Assembly: GCA_045046905.1 (NCBI GenBank)
Contig: JASFYU010000160.1
Coordinates: 1 to 22,115, forward strand
DNA: 22,115 nucleotides
Source of the DNA: JASFYU01 sp045046905
GTDB lineage: Bacteria > Bacteroidota > Bacteroidia > Flavobacteriales > Flavobacteriaceae
Direction of reading: 5' to 3'
A program made the position numbers and the translations under genes. Of this stretch, positions 8,451 to 15,835 are shown piece after piece. Below the pieces are notes generated by a model, which did no database searches, was not told the DNA's origin, and was given only the letters and a program-made list of their open reading frames with translations. The stretch's first letter is position 1; the number at the start of each line of letters is the position of its first letter.

Positions 8451-9695
8451 CTAAGTTTGCCTTGAGGTGGTTCCGACCGATCCTTTGTCGGTCATCTGTA
8501 ATTCGTATGTTGATTTTGGTTTCAATCCTGGCTCTTTACGATGTGATACGAATATAATGGCCGTTTCACTTTCTGCTGCGAATTTATTGACCAAGTCCGT
8601 GAAGAGTAAGGCGCTCTTATCGTCGAGACCTGTAGTAGGCTCATCTAAGATTAGAAGAATGGGATGCTTTATCATCGCCCTGACACACATTATAAGTCGT
8701 TTCTGCCCCATGCTAAGGTCATGGTAAAGCGAATTTTTTAAATGCCACATTTGTATTAATATAAGCCATTTCTTTGATAATCGCAGCTGTATTTCCGTAG
8801 CCTGTGCATATAGTCCGATTGAGTCGTTGAGGCCTGATATGATCATGTTTTCAACCGAGTGATAGCCCGTAAATTTATCGGTCATTGAAGAGGTGAAATA
8901 GCCTATACTCTTTTTAATGTCCCATACGCTTTCACCGCTACCTTTCTTTTGTCCGAAAATATAGAGATCCTGTCCGTAGCCCTTTGGGTTTTCGCCTGTT
9001 ATCATGGAAAGAATCGTAGTTTTTCCACTGCCATTTTTACCTTTCAGCTCCCAAAAATCACCTTTTTGAATTGTCCAATCAATATTTTTCAAGATGGGTC
9101 TTTCCAAATAGGAAACATTGACCTTTCTAAGTTCGACAAGAACGGGGCCTTTAAAGTCAAGCCGTTGAAGGGGCGGCGGCACATTGTTCTGAAAAGGCAG
9201 GCCACCCTCAAAGCCCATGCTAGGGCTAGCTTCATCATAAAATCGTAAAATCTTGTTGTCAAGTTTGGCAAAAGTATTTATAAAAGGAAGCAGGTCTGAC
9301 TTTCTACTGATGATCTGTATGATGAAAGTGTTGGTTGCAATGTGTTGTAGCCCTTGTTTTAATTCTTCTTGCGAATCGGTATCCAAATTATCAAAAGGGT
9401 TGTCCAAAATAAGATATTCAGGATTGCTTTGCAGCATATGTTTTAGTAGAGCCTTTTTCTGTTCGCCGCTCGACATTGTTTTCAGGCTTTGAACGGTGTC
9501 GGTGGTAAGGGTCTTTGCCCCATGTCGCTCTTCTTGGTCAATGTACTCTTCCAAGGCTAGTTTGGAGAATAATGCGCCCTGTAGCCCTTGAATATCTTCA
9601 AACCCCTGTACCGTGGTATCCGAAAGAAGTTTTTTGATAATATGACGTTTGTCAGAGGTGTTGTCAATGAAAATGACCCAATGATTTCTTGTCAT
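8451..9695 (-). CDS. Tandem-domain ABC ATPase with degenerate first domain (ModF/PhrA-like)
   Basis: A 414-residue soluble ABC protein with two nucleotide-binding domains and no membrane segments; no permease gene is nearby. The second domain is complete: Walker A GKNGSGKT (219-226), signature LSMGQ (327-331), Walker B LLILDEP with E352, D-loop TTGLD and H-loop H385. The first domain (1-150) keeps the signature MSSGEQ (74-79) and a Walker B-like ILDNP. However, its P-loop is reduced to NTSDK (12-16), the catalytic Glu is N99, and the H-loop is Ser/Arg. Only one composite site (second Walker A with first signature) can therefore be canonical. The layout recalls ModF and PhrA-type double ABC ATPases, whose roles are poorly defined; a function in molybdate uptake is not implied. 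The start ATG overlaps the stop of the upstream GNAT gene (ATGA), so the two are probably translationally coupled. It is the last gene of the lgt cluster. Confidence 0.85.
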   Translation of the reverse strand: MTRNHWVIFIDNTSDKRHIIKKLLSDTTVQGFEDIQGLQGALFSKLALEEYIDQEERHGAKTLTTDTVQSLKTMSSGEQKKALLKHMLQSNPEYLILDNPFDNLDTDSQEELKQGLQHIATNTFIIQIISRKSDLLPFINTFAKLDNKILRFYDEASPSMGFEGGLPFQNNVPPPLQRLDFKGPVLVELRKVNVSYLERPILKNIDWTIQKGDFWELKGKNGSGKTTILSMITGENPKGYGQDLYIFGQKKGSGESVWDIKKSIGYFTSSMTDKFTGYHSVENMIISGLNDSIGLYAQATEIQLRLSKKWLILIQMWHLKNSLYHDLSMGQKRLIMCVRAMIKHPILLILDEPTTGLDDKSALLFTDLVNKFAAESETAIIFVSHRKEPGLKPKSTYELQMTDKGSVGTTSRQT

Positions 9696-10216
9696 AACTC
9701 AATTCTATAGATATGTACCGGATTATTAAGAAATGTGCTTGTTTTGCTCCAATGCATTCCATTGTTCAAAGCAACTTTTTGAGAGGGAATATTATCAATA
9801 TGGATGATGGATATTAAGGATTTTGCCAAATTGTTTTCCATTGCAAAGGTCTTGCATTTTTTAGCGGCCTCGGTGGCGTATCCTTGTTTCCAATAGTTAG
9901 GAAGAATCGAATAGCCTATCTCTAGCTCTTGAAGCTTATCTACCTCTTGGATAAGCAGGCCGCATTGACCTATAAGCAGACCTGAATCTTTATGAACCAA
10001 GGCGTTCAAGCCGCCTAGATGACTGTTATAGCGATGAAAGGCATTGTCGAACCATTCTTGGCATTCACTTTCGGGGTTTTTGGGCGATGGCCCTTCCCAA
10101 AACTCAGAAGTTCTCTTGTCTTGATGAAAAGGGAGCCAAGCGTCAAAATCGGACTGTTCTAATTTCCTAAAAGAGAGTCGTTTCGAAGTTTCGCCATCCA
10201 GTAGAAGATGTTTCAT
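9692..10216 (-). CDS. GNAT family N-acetyltransferase (RimJ/RimL-like)
   Basis: A 174-residue cytoplasmic acetyltransferase using acetyl-CoA. Motif A is visible as ELEIGYSILPNYWKQGYATEA (97-117), where the QGYA turn binds the CoA pyrophosphate. Motif B follows as DNIPSQKVALNNGM (141-154), in which the Asn and Ser are the typical conserved positions. The N-terminal TSKRLSFRKL resembles the TxRLxLR opening of the Acetyltransf_3 (RimJ/RimL) group. These enzymes acetylate protein N-termini, tRNA-charged or small-molecule amines; the substrate here cannot be read from sequence. It lies 6 bp after the DUF192 gene and overlaps the ABC gene by 4 bp, so it is almost certainly part of the same transcript. 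Confidence 0.88.
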   Translation of the reverse strand: MKHLLLDGETSKRLSFRKLEQSDFDAWLPFHQDKRTSEFWEGPSPKNPESECQEWFDNAFHRYNSHLGGLNALVHKDSGLLIGQCGLLIQEVDKLQELEIGYSILPNYWKQGYATEAAKKCKTFAMENNLAKSLISIIHIDNIPSQKVALNNGMHWSKTSTFLNNPVHIYRIEL

Positions 10217-10222
10217 AGTATG

Positions 10223-10708
10223 TTATTGCTTGACGAATTCAATTTTGTCTCCGACTTTCAATGCCCATTTTTCGGATAGGCCTGCATTGACCTCCAAAGC
10301 ATATTTGACTGGTATATTCGAGGGCAGCGAAGTTTCATCGAAAGGTTTTGTATTTTTCTGAAAACTGCCAATCGTTAGGTCGTCTTTTATGAAAATAATA
10401 TCCAATGGAAATTCGGTATTCTTCATATGAAAATAATGCTGTCGCACGTCTAAGATGAAGAGCATTCCCTGTTTTATTTCCATCCCCTTTCTGTACATCA
10501 ATCCAGTTTCGGTTTCATATGTGCTTTCAGCGATTTCAATATCTATAGAAACTAGAACAGTATCAGTCTCTGCCTTAAAGATGGTCAGCATACCTTCTTT
10601 TTTGAAGGTGATGGGTGCTGTTTTAATGACTTTGGTAGTTGTTTCCTTGCACGAACCTGCCATTAATAGCCCTATACCGAAAACAGTAAGAAAGACGATT
10701 CTCTTCAT
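10223..10708 (-). CDS. DUF192 domain lipoprotein
   Basis: A 161-residue exported protein with a lipoprotein signal: MKRI, a hydrophobic stretch, and lipobox MAGSC with the lipidated cysteine at C20. Residues 55-158 form the DUF192 domain, recognised by TGLMYRKGM (68-76), FHMKNTEFPLDIIFI (93-107) and YALEVNAG (136-143). DUF192 proteins are small, compact and widespread; their biochemical role is not settled. The signal peptide and Cys at +1 predict anchoring in the envelope after diacylglycerol transfer by Lgt, and lgt is the gene immediately upstream, 21 bp away. An RBS is not obvious; a GGAG/TTAGG stretch from the heptanucleotide repeat lies about 15 bases before the start. Confidence 0.88.
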   Translation of the reverse strand: MKRIVFLTVFGIGLLMAGSCKETTTKVIKTAPITFKKEGMLTIFKAETDTVLVSIDIEIAESTYETETGLMYRKGMEIKQGMLFILDVRQHYFHMKNTEFPLDIIFIKDDLTIGSFQKNTKPFDETSLPSNIPVKYALEVNAGLSEKWALKVGDKIEFVKQ

Positions 10709-10720
10709 TTAATGTAATTT

Positions 10721-10744
10721 TCCTAACTCCTAACTCCTAACTCC
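10721..10744. repeat. Heptanucleotide tandem repeat (TCCTAAC)3 over the lgt stop codon
   Basis: TCCTAAC occurs three times in a row (10721-10727, 10728-10734, 10735-10741) followed by TCC; on the minus strand this reads GGA GTTAGGA GTTAGGA GTTAGGA. It covers the last three codons and the stop of lgt and continues into the 21-bp gap before the DUF192 gene. Because the unit is 7 bases, gain or loss of one copy shifts the frame at the end of lgt. Confidence 0.9.
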
Positions 10745-11695
10745 TTTTTCAGATCTAAACATAAAATAGAGTCCGATCAATATAAAGGGTATGCTCAACC
10801 ACTGGCCCGTTGATAGTAGGCCCAATGACTCCTCGAATCCGCCTTGACTCTTTTTTACGAATTCTACAAAAAATCGTATGATCCACAATAGCACCAAAAA
10901 GAGGCCGAAAAGATAGCCGGGTTTATTCGTTTTATCTGTTTTCCAATAGAGGTGGTACAAAATCAAAAACACAAAAAAGTAACATACCGCCTCGTATAAT
11001 TGAGCTGGGTGCCGATAGGGTATCTGTGCTAAATATTCAGAAAACTGTGCCTTATTGGCGATAGCGTCATATGCAGCGTTGACTGTTTCTTCTCCGGTTA
11101 TGCGTAAGGCTTGGGCGGGGTGCATATCATCGGAATCACGAATGAACTTGGTGGCGAAAATAAAGGATTCGTCGGTTATTTTTCCGTTGATTTCGGAGTT
11201 GAAAAAATTACCTAGACGTACGCAAAAGGCTCCTATAGCGGCAGGAATCGCAATACGGTCTAATACCCAAAGTAATTTAAACTTAGGATGTTTTCGAATA
11301 TACAGATACATGCCTATGATAACGCCAATGGTGGCTCCATGACTTGCAAGGCCTGTAAAACCGGTAAATTCATAACCATTGATGAAGCCAAAAAGAACGC
11401 CATCCACACTTTCGCGTATAGGAAGTAGTATTTCGGCGACATGGGTTTTGTAGTAGGCCCAATCATAGAAAATAACATGGCCCAACCGAGCACCCAACAT
11501 AGTAGCTAAAACGGTATGAATAAAGAGCGAATCTAATTCTTCGACTGATTTTTTCTCGGCAGTAAAAATTCGTTTCATGATGTACCACCCAAGTGCAAAA
11601 GCAACAATCCACAACAAGTTGTAATATTTTATTTGAATGAATCCTAGTTTGAACAAGGTTTCGTCTGGATTCCAAATAATGCCTAAAAAGTACAT
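10730..11695 (-). CDS. lgt: Prolipoprotein diacylglyceryl transferase
   Basis: Integral inner-membrane enzyme that transfers diacylglycerol from phosphatidylglycerol to the lipobox cysteine of prolipoproteins, the first step of lipoprotein maturation. The 321-residue chain has about seven hydrophobic helices. Family landmarks are Y25 in YYNLLW, ARLGH (69-73), H119 in GLASHGATIG, and the Lgt signature VRLGNFFNSEING with R160, N163 and E168. RFFVEF near the C-terminus matches the E. coli R239 region. An insertion of roughly 50 residues (about 172-225, DESFIFATKF to IPYRHPAQLYEA) makes it longer than the 291-residue E. coli enzyme. It heads the run lgt - DUF192 - GNAT - ABC; the DUF192 lipoprotein is a likely substrate. 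Its last codons lie inside a heptanucleotide repeat. Confidence 0.95.
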   Translation of the reverse strand: MYFLGIIWNPDETLFKLGFIQIKYYNLLWIVAFALGWYIMKRIFTAEKKSVEELDSLFIHTVLATMLGARLGHVIFYDWAYYKTHVAEILLPIRESVDGVLFGFINGYEFTGFTGLASHGATIGVIIGMYLYIRKHPKFKLLWVLDRIAIPAAIGAFCVRLGNFFNSEINGKITDESFIFATKFIRDSDDMHPAQALRITGEETVNAAYDAIANKAQFSEYLAQIPYRHPAQLYEAVCYFFVFLILYHLYWKTDKTNKPGYLFGLFLVLLWIIRFFVEFVKKSQGGFEESLGLLSTGQWLSIPFILIGLYFMFRSEKGVRS

Positions 11696-11808
11696 AGTGG
11701 TTATTTTGAAGGCTAAGATAAAAAATAGAAACTAGACCGTTAGGGTATTGAAAAAAGAAAATGGAAGTATATGATTAGGCCTGTAACGAAGGTGCCGTTT
11801 TTTTGTTT

Positions 11809-12042
11809 TTAAGGTACTGGGCCATAACCCTTTCCGCCCCAAGGGTTACAGCTAATAATTCTTTTTAATGATAACCACCCGCCTTTAAAAAGACCATGTT
11901 TTTGTAGCGCTTCCAGGGTATACTGTGAACAGGTTGGAGAATAGCGACAGCTTGCTGGGGTGTATGGCGAGATGGCATACTGATAAAATTTCACCAAAAG
12001 AATAAAAGGTGCGGTCAGTATTTTTTTTAAGGAGCTTGTCAA
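11809..12042 (-). CDS. yidD: Membrane protein insertion efficiency factor YidD
   Basis: A 77-residue peripheral membrane protein that helps YidC/Sec-dependent insertion of inner-membrane proteins. An amphipathic N-terminus (about 8-25, APFILLVKFYQYAISPYT) leads into the hallmark cysteine motif CRYSPTCSQY (32-41), then KGGWLSLKRIISCNPWGGKG and a final GPVP; family members usually have DPVP, so the Asp is replaced by Gly here. The start is TTG at 12040-12042: no ATG or GTG exists in frame between it and the upstream in-frame stop at 12100-12102, and starting further in would remove the conserved N-terminal helix. It is 113 bp upstream of lgt on the same strand and may be transcribed with it. 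Confidence 0.92.
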   Translation of the reverse strand: MTSSLKKILTAPFILLVKFYQYAISPYTPASCRYSPTCSQYTLEALQKHGLFKGGWLSLKRIISCNPWGGKGYGPVP

Positions 12043-12166
12043 AGGTTCTGGTTTGTTATAAGCTTTAAAATTACAATAATTATAAAGGCAGTTGCCTTGC
12101 TAAGGTGAAAAAGAGGCTCTAAGAATGGTTAAATTGATTTTATAATAATTTACTGCCGTTTATGAA

Positions 12167-12202
12167 TACAGGGTTTGACCTTAAAAAAAGTCAAACCCTG
12201 TA
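12167..12202. repeat. Inverted repeat downstream of the M16 genes, possible terminator
   Basis: A perfect 13-bp inverted repeat, TACAGGGTTTGAC (12167-12179) and GTCAAACCCTGTA (12190-12202), around a 10-base A-rich loop. It lies 37 bases after the stop of the downstream M16 gene, the right place for a terminator on the minus strand. There is no T run after the stem on either strand; the A/T tract is in the loop, so the terminator call is tentative. Confidence 0.55.
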
Positions 12203-12238
12203 CTTTAAGTAAAGTGTTTTTTGTTTTATAAATGTCGA

Positions 12239-14317
12239 CTATTCAAAATCGGCATCGGAAAAATCTTTGTTGATTATGGCCTCGAGCAATTTGCTTTCAA
12301 TATGCTGTGGTCCTATCATGGTGCTTTTTATTGAGGGGAACAAAGTACCATCTACTTCGACGTAGTCTTTTAAAATAGTTTCCTGATTTTGTGTTTGTCC
12401 GCCAGTCTTGATAACGGCAGCTTCTTTTAGTTTGAGGCCAGATTCAACATCATAATAATAGCTTGCCTTAATGCTTTTGCCCGGTACTTCGATGATATAG
12501 GTGTTCTTACCATCGATTTCTTCTGTGCCCATAAGCTTAGCCTCTGTATTGGCTGCGATACCATGTTCGACAAAAATTCCTAATGAGCCCTTTAGGTCTA
12601 GCGCCATTTCAGGGGGCATCGGAATTTTATTTCCACCTTGTTTCATGTAAAATTCATCTCCTTTGGCTATAATGCCCATCATAGGGCTGTTATTCATATA
12701 GGTTGTTTGCACATACTTATCAGCAGTTCTCTTTTCTTCGGTTTTGATTTTGCTGCCCATGACCTCACCTTCATAGATTAATAATAGCGATTTAATCTGG
12801 TCTATTTTTTCTTTACCGCCTATGGCTTTAAAATAGTTTTCTATGACGGTCTGGAGCGTAACACCATCGGGCACTGATCCTTCGTAATTTGGCTTTTCGG
12901 TTCTATTAGCTAGTTTGTCGTAATACAGTATCGGTATTGTTTTGCCGTTCAACTGTATTTTTTCAAGGTTCTCAAGTACATCACTTCCTTTTCCCGTGAC
13001 TACGATTCTCACATTATCGGAAGAGAAATATTTTTGTGCGGCCTTCTGTACCTCTTCTATGGTAACGGCATTTATACGTTCTAAATACGTTTTGTAAAAA
13101 TCTTTGGATAGTTCCTCGGTTTCTATATTCAGTGCGTAATTGGCTATGGTCTGTGGATTCTCCAAGGCCATTACAAAATCACCTACATACTTGGCCTTTG
13201 CATTGGTCAACTCTTCTTCGGTAACCGGTTCTTTTATAATCTTGTCAATCTCTTTTAAAATCTCTACTACCGAACTATCAGTTACCATATTACGAACGCT
13301 CGATGATGCCCTAAAGGTAGATGGTCCAAATTTATTATTGCCAATTCTGGAGTAGGATCCATAGGTATAGCCTTTGTCTTCTCTTAAATTCAGAAAAAGT
13401 CTTGCTTGAGCCCCTCCACCAAGAATTCTATTGGCTAATAGGGCATGAAGGTAGTCGGTATCCTTCATTTTTAAATCTACGAGGTTTTGCACTGAGATTT
13501 CAGACTGAACGGCATTGGGCATATCAATAAAATTCACCTGAGTGTATTGCGCCTGTGGGGGTTTAGAGAAACTGAGAGATGGTGGCGATGCCTTGACCCA
13601 TGATGTGAAACGATCGGTAATCAACTCTTTTGTTTTTTCAAAATATACATCACCGATTATAGTAAGATAGGCGTTGGCGGGTACAAAATAATTTCTATAG
13701 AATTGTTTTATCTCGGCCAAGGATATGTTGTTTACCGTGCCTTCTGTGACAAACTCGCCATTGGGGTGGTTTTTGCCGTATGCCAAAGCACTTTGCGCCC
13801 TGTTGGCAACAGATGAAACATCTTTTTCCTGTGCTTTTAAAGAGGTTATTAGCTTGTTTTTTTCTTTGTCAAATTCTTCTTGTGTAAAGTTCGGATTAAT
13901 TGCAGCATCGGCCATCAATTCTAAAATTCTTGGAAAGTATTTTGACAAACTACTTGCAAATGCACTTTGTGACCCAAAATTTATTCGGGCTCCAAGAAAG
14001 TCTACTTCTTCATTAAAATCATCCTTAGTAATAGTAGTCGATCCATTACCCATAAGGGCACCCGTCAAGGAAGATACTCCGGCCTTGTCTCCTTCTAAAA
14101 TAGGAGCGTTGTCAATGGTAAGTTGAATAGATACTCTTGGTAATTTGTGATTTTCAACAACCATAACCTTGAGTCCGTTGTTTAACTCAAAACGAATAGG
14201 TTCTTGGAGGTTTATTTTTGGTGCTGGCCCCGCTTGTGGTTGATTGCTTCTATCTATTTGTGCGTATGATACGGTCATCAAAAGAGACAGTATGATAAAT
14301 GATATATATTTTTTCAT
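12239..14317 (-). CDS. M16 family peptidase-like protein, zinc motif lost, C-terminal extension
   Basis: A 692-residue exported protein of the M16 (insulinase/pitrilysin) family that is probably not catalytic by itself. Residues 1-19 are a signal peptide (ending SYA). Residues about 38-460 form two M16 half-domains. Where active members have HxxEH this one has SLTGA (83-87), so zinc ligands are missing. The second half keeps the family's Arg/Tyr pair region, ARLFLNLREDKGYTYGSY (305-322). This is the non-catalytic partner pattern known for two-chain M16 enzymes such as mitochondrial processing peptidase and Sphingomonas M16B heterodimers. An added domain (about 485-692, starting ENYFKAIGG) is rich in beta strands and resembles LolA/LolB-like lipoprotein carrier folds; this is inference from pattern only. 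It lies 1 bp after the catalytic M16 gene, arguing for joint expression. Confidence 0.88.
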   Translation of the reverse strand: MKKYISFIILSLLMTVSYAQIDRSNQPQAGPAPKINLQEPIRFELNNGLKVMVVENHKLPRVSIQLTIDNAPILEGDKAGVSSLTGALMGNGSTTITKDDFNEEVDFLGARINFGSQSAFASSLSKYFPRILELMADAAINPNFTQEEFDKEKNKLITSLKAQEKDVSSVANRAQSALAYGKNHPNGEFVTEGTVNNISLAEIKQFYRNYFVPANAYLTIIGDVYFEKTKELITDRFTSWVKASPPSLSFSKPPQAQYTQVNFIDMPNAVQSEISVQNLVDLKMKDTDYLHALLANRILGGGAQARLFLNLREDKGYTYGSYSRIGNNKFGPSTFRASSSVRNMVTDSSVVEILKEIDKIIKEPVTEEELTNAKAKYVGDFVMALENPQTIANYALNIETEELSKDFYKTYLERINAVTIEEVQKAAQKYFSSDNVRIVVTGKGSDVLENLEKIQLNGKTIPILYYDKLANRTEKPNYEGSVPDGVTLQTVIENYFKAIGGKEKIDQIKSLLLIYEGEVMGSKIKTEEKRTADKYVQTTYMNNSPMMGIIAKGDEFYMKQGGNKIPMPPEMALDLKGSLGIFVEHGIAANTEAKLMGTEEIDGKNTYIIEVPGKSIKASYYYDVESGLKLKEAAVIKTGGQTQNQETILKDYVEVDGTLFPSIKSTMIGPQHIESKLLEAIINKDFSDADFE

Positions 14318-14318
14318 C

Positions 14319-15641
14319 TTAATTGGCTTGTTGTTGTTCTGGTAAATATTCTAATTCTACTCTTTGGTTTACCTTCAGATATTTATTGGCCACCGCTTTG
14401 ATTTCTTCTCGCGTGATGGATCTATAAATGTCTATTTCTGAATTGATTAGACTGGTGTCGTCATAGAGTATATAGTTTCTTGCTAACGAATTGGTGATAC
14501 CTTGAATACTACTGTTGGCGTTGACAAAGTTGTTCTCGAATTTATTCTGAAGTTTTTGGTAATCTTTTTCAGTGATGAGTTCAGATTGTATTTTAACAAT
14601 TTCTTCATCAATCACTTTTTTTATGTCTTCAAGAGAATTATTGCCAACAGGTAATGCGCCAACGATATAGGAGCCATAATCTTCTTGAGATCCATTGAAT
14701 GCAAATACCTGAAGTGCCATTTTCATTTCATCTACCAACTTTTTATAGAGCTTAGAGCTTTTGCCGTCACTTAGATATGTTGATATCATATCTAGAATGT
14801 AAGCCTCCTTAGAGGTCTGTTCCGGAGTTCTATAACCTAAAAGGATGGCAGGAATTTGAATATTTGAATCGTAGTATTTTGCCTTTATGGTTTCTACTAT
14901 GGGATCCTCGATATAGCTATGTCTCTCGATAGCGGTTCCTTTGGGAATAGGGCCAAAATAATCAGCAATCATTTTTTTGGTCTTTGAAATATTGATATCC
15001 CCTGCGACTACCAAAGCCGCATTATTGGGAATGTAAAACGTTTTGTTGAAATTTTTAAAATCTTCTAAAGTGGCACTGGCCAAGTGCTCCAAGGAGCCAA
15101 TGGTCATCCAGCGATAGGGGTGTTTTTTAAAAAGATTGGCGAACATTTGTTCCCGCCATCTACCATAGGGGGCATTGTCGTATCGTAATCTGCGTTCTTC
15201 TTGAACCACTTCTTTTTGCGTGTTTACTCCTATTTGGTTAATTACAGGGTGCATAAGCCTTTCTGATTCTAACCAAAGCCCTAATTCTAAGTTGTTCGAT
15301 GGAAAAACTTCATAATAATAGGTTCTGTCTTGTGTAGTATTCGCATTATTGCTACCTCCATTGGCAGAGACAATTTTAAACCATTCACCTCGCTCGATGT
15401 TCTTGGTGCCTTCGAACAATAAATGTTCAAAAAAGTGTGCAAACCCTGTTTTTTCAGGGTTTTCATCTTTGGCGCCAACATGGTACATGACGGCCGTAGT
15501 TACTACAGGCGCCGTATTGTCTTGATGCAGAATTATATGAAGACCGTTGTCTAGGTCGTATTCTTCGTAGGCCACTTCTTGACCTGATAGGGCAAATGCC
15601 ATAAAGAACGGGCATGCCGATAAAAATAATTTTAATTTCAT
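14319..15641 (-). CDS. M16 family zinc metallopeptidase, catalytic partner
   Basis: A 440-residue exported zinc protease. It starts with a signal peptide (MKLK, hydrophobic core, likely cut near SG|QE at 20/21). The catalytic HxxEH motif is complete as H69-F-F-E72-H73 in GFAHFFEHLLFEGT; the third zinc ligand is a Glu in VVQEERR (E149, 76 residues after H73). Peptidase_M16 spans about 30-170 and the C-terminal M16 half about 180-380. The size is that of the short M16B class, which works as a dimer of two chains. The downstream gene encodes a motif-less M16 chain, so the pair likely forms a periplasmic heterodimer. Substrates are unknown; peptide degradation after export is plausible. No TAnnTTTG box was found upstream; an imperfect dyad lies there instead. 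Confidence 0.92.
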   Translation of the reverse strand: MKLKLFLSACPFFMAFALSGQEVAYEEYDLDNGLHIILHQDNTAPVVTTAVMYHVGAKDENPEKTGFAHFFEHLLFEGTKNIERGEWFKIVSANGGSNNANTTQDRTYYYEVFPSNNLELGLWLESERLMHPVINQIGVNTQKEVVQEERRLRYDNAPYGRWREQMFANLFKKHPYRWMTIGSLEHLASATLEDFKNFNKTFYIPNNAALVVAGDINISKTKKMIADYFGPIPKGTAIERHSYIEDPIVETIKAKYYDSNIQIPAILLGYRTPEQTSKEAYILDMISTYLSDGKSSKLYKKLVDEMKMALQVFAFNGSQEDYGSYIVGALPVGNNSLEDIKKVIDEEIVKIQSELITEKDYQKLQNKFENNFVNANSSIQGITNSLARNYILYDDTSLINSEIDIYRSITREEIKAVANKYLKVNQRVELEYLPEQQQAN

Positions 15642-15659
15642 CGTGTATAGTGTTTAGTT

Positions 15660-15703
15660 ATTCGTGTTATTTGTTTAATAATGGTACGAATCGTTACACG
15701 AAT
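15660..15703. promoter_or_regulatory. Inverted repeat upstream of the M16 operon, possible operator
   Basis: ATTCGTGT at 15660-15667 and its complement ACACGAAT at 15696-15703 flank an AT-rich segment that includes the near-palindrome ACGAATCGT. It is 19-62 bases before the first M16 start, within promoter range. No -7 consensus is visible, so its role is a guess. Confidence 0.3.
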
Positions 15704-15821
15704 ATAATTTTTTTGTCGGATAAGGAGCCACACTCACTGGGCTTTAACAATATTTTTGGTCTACTCCTAAGCTGGCGTTCGGCTCGTTTAGTACCACCAG
15801 TGGGTTTATTATTCTCGCGTC

Positions 15822-15835
15822 TCGATAGCTATCGA
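15822..15835. repeat. 14-bp perfect palindrome TCGATAGCTATCGA
   Basis: TCGATAGCTATCGA is fully self-complementary. With the following AATCAAGACTGCTTCGAC it resembles dispersed intergenic repeats I recall from flavobacterial genomes (TCTCGATAGCTATCGAGA followed by CTTCGAC). Only this one copy occurs in the window, so repeat status is inferred, not seen. Confidence 0.5.

Noticed and set aside
13725..14126. 133-codon open frame antisense to the M16 gene
   Set aside because: Lies wholly inside a well-supported gene and shows no independent features.
15612..15641. LSAC near the N-terminus of the catalytic M16 protein read as a lipobox
   Set aside because: The cysteine is at residue 10, leaving too short a hydrophobic stretch before it; a normal signal peptide continuing to about residue 20 fits better.
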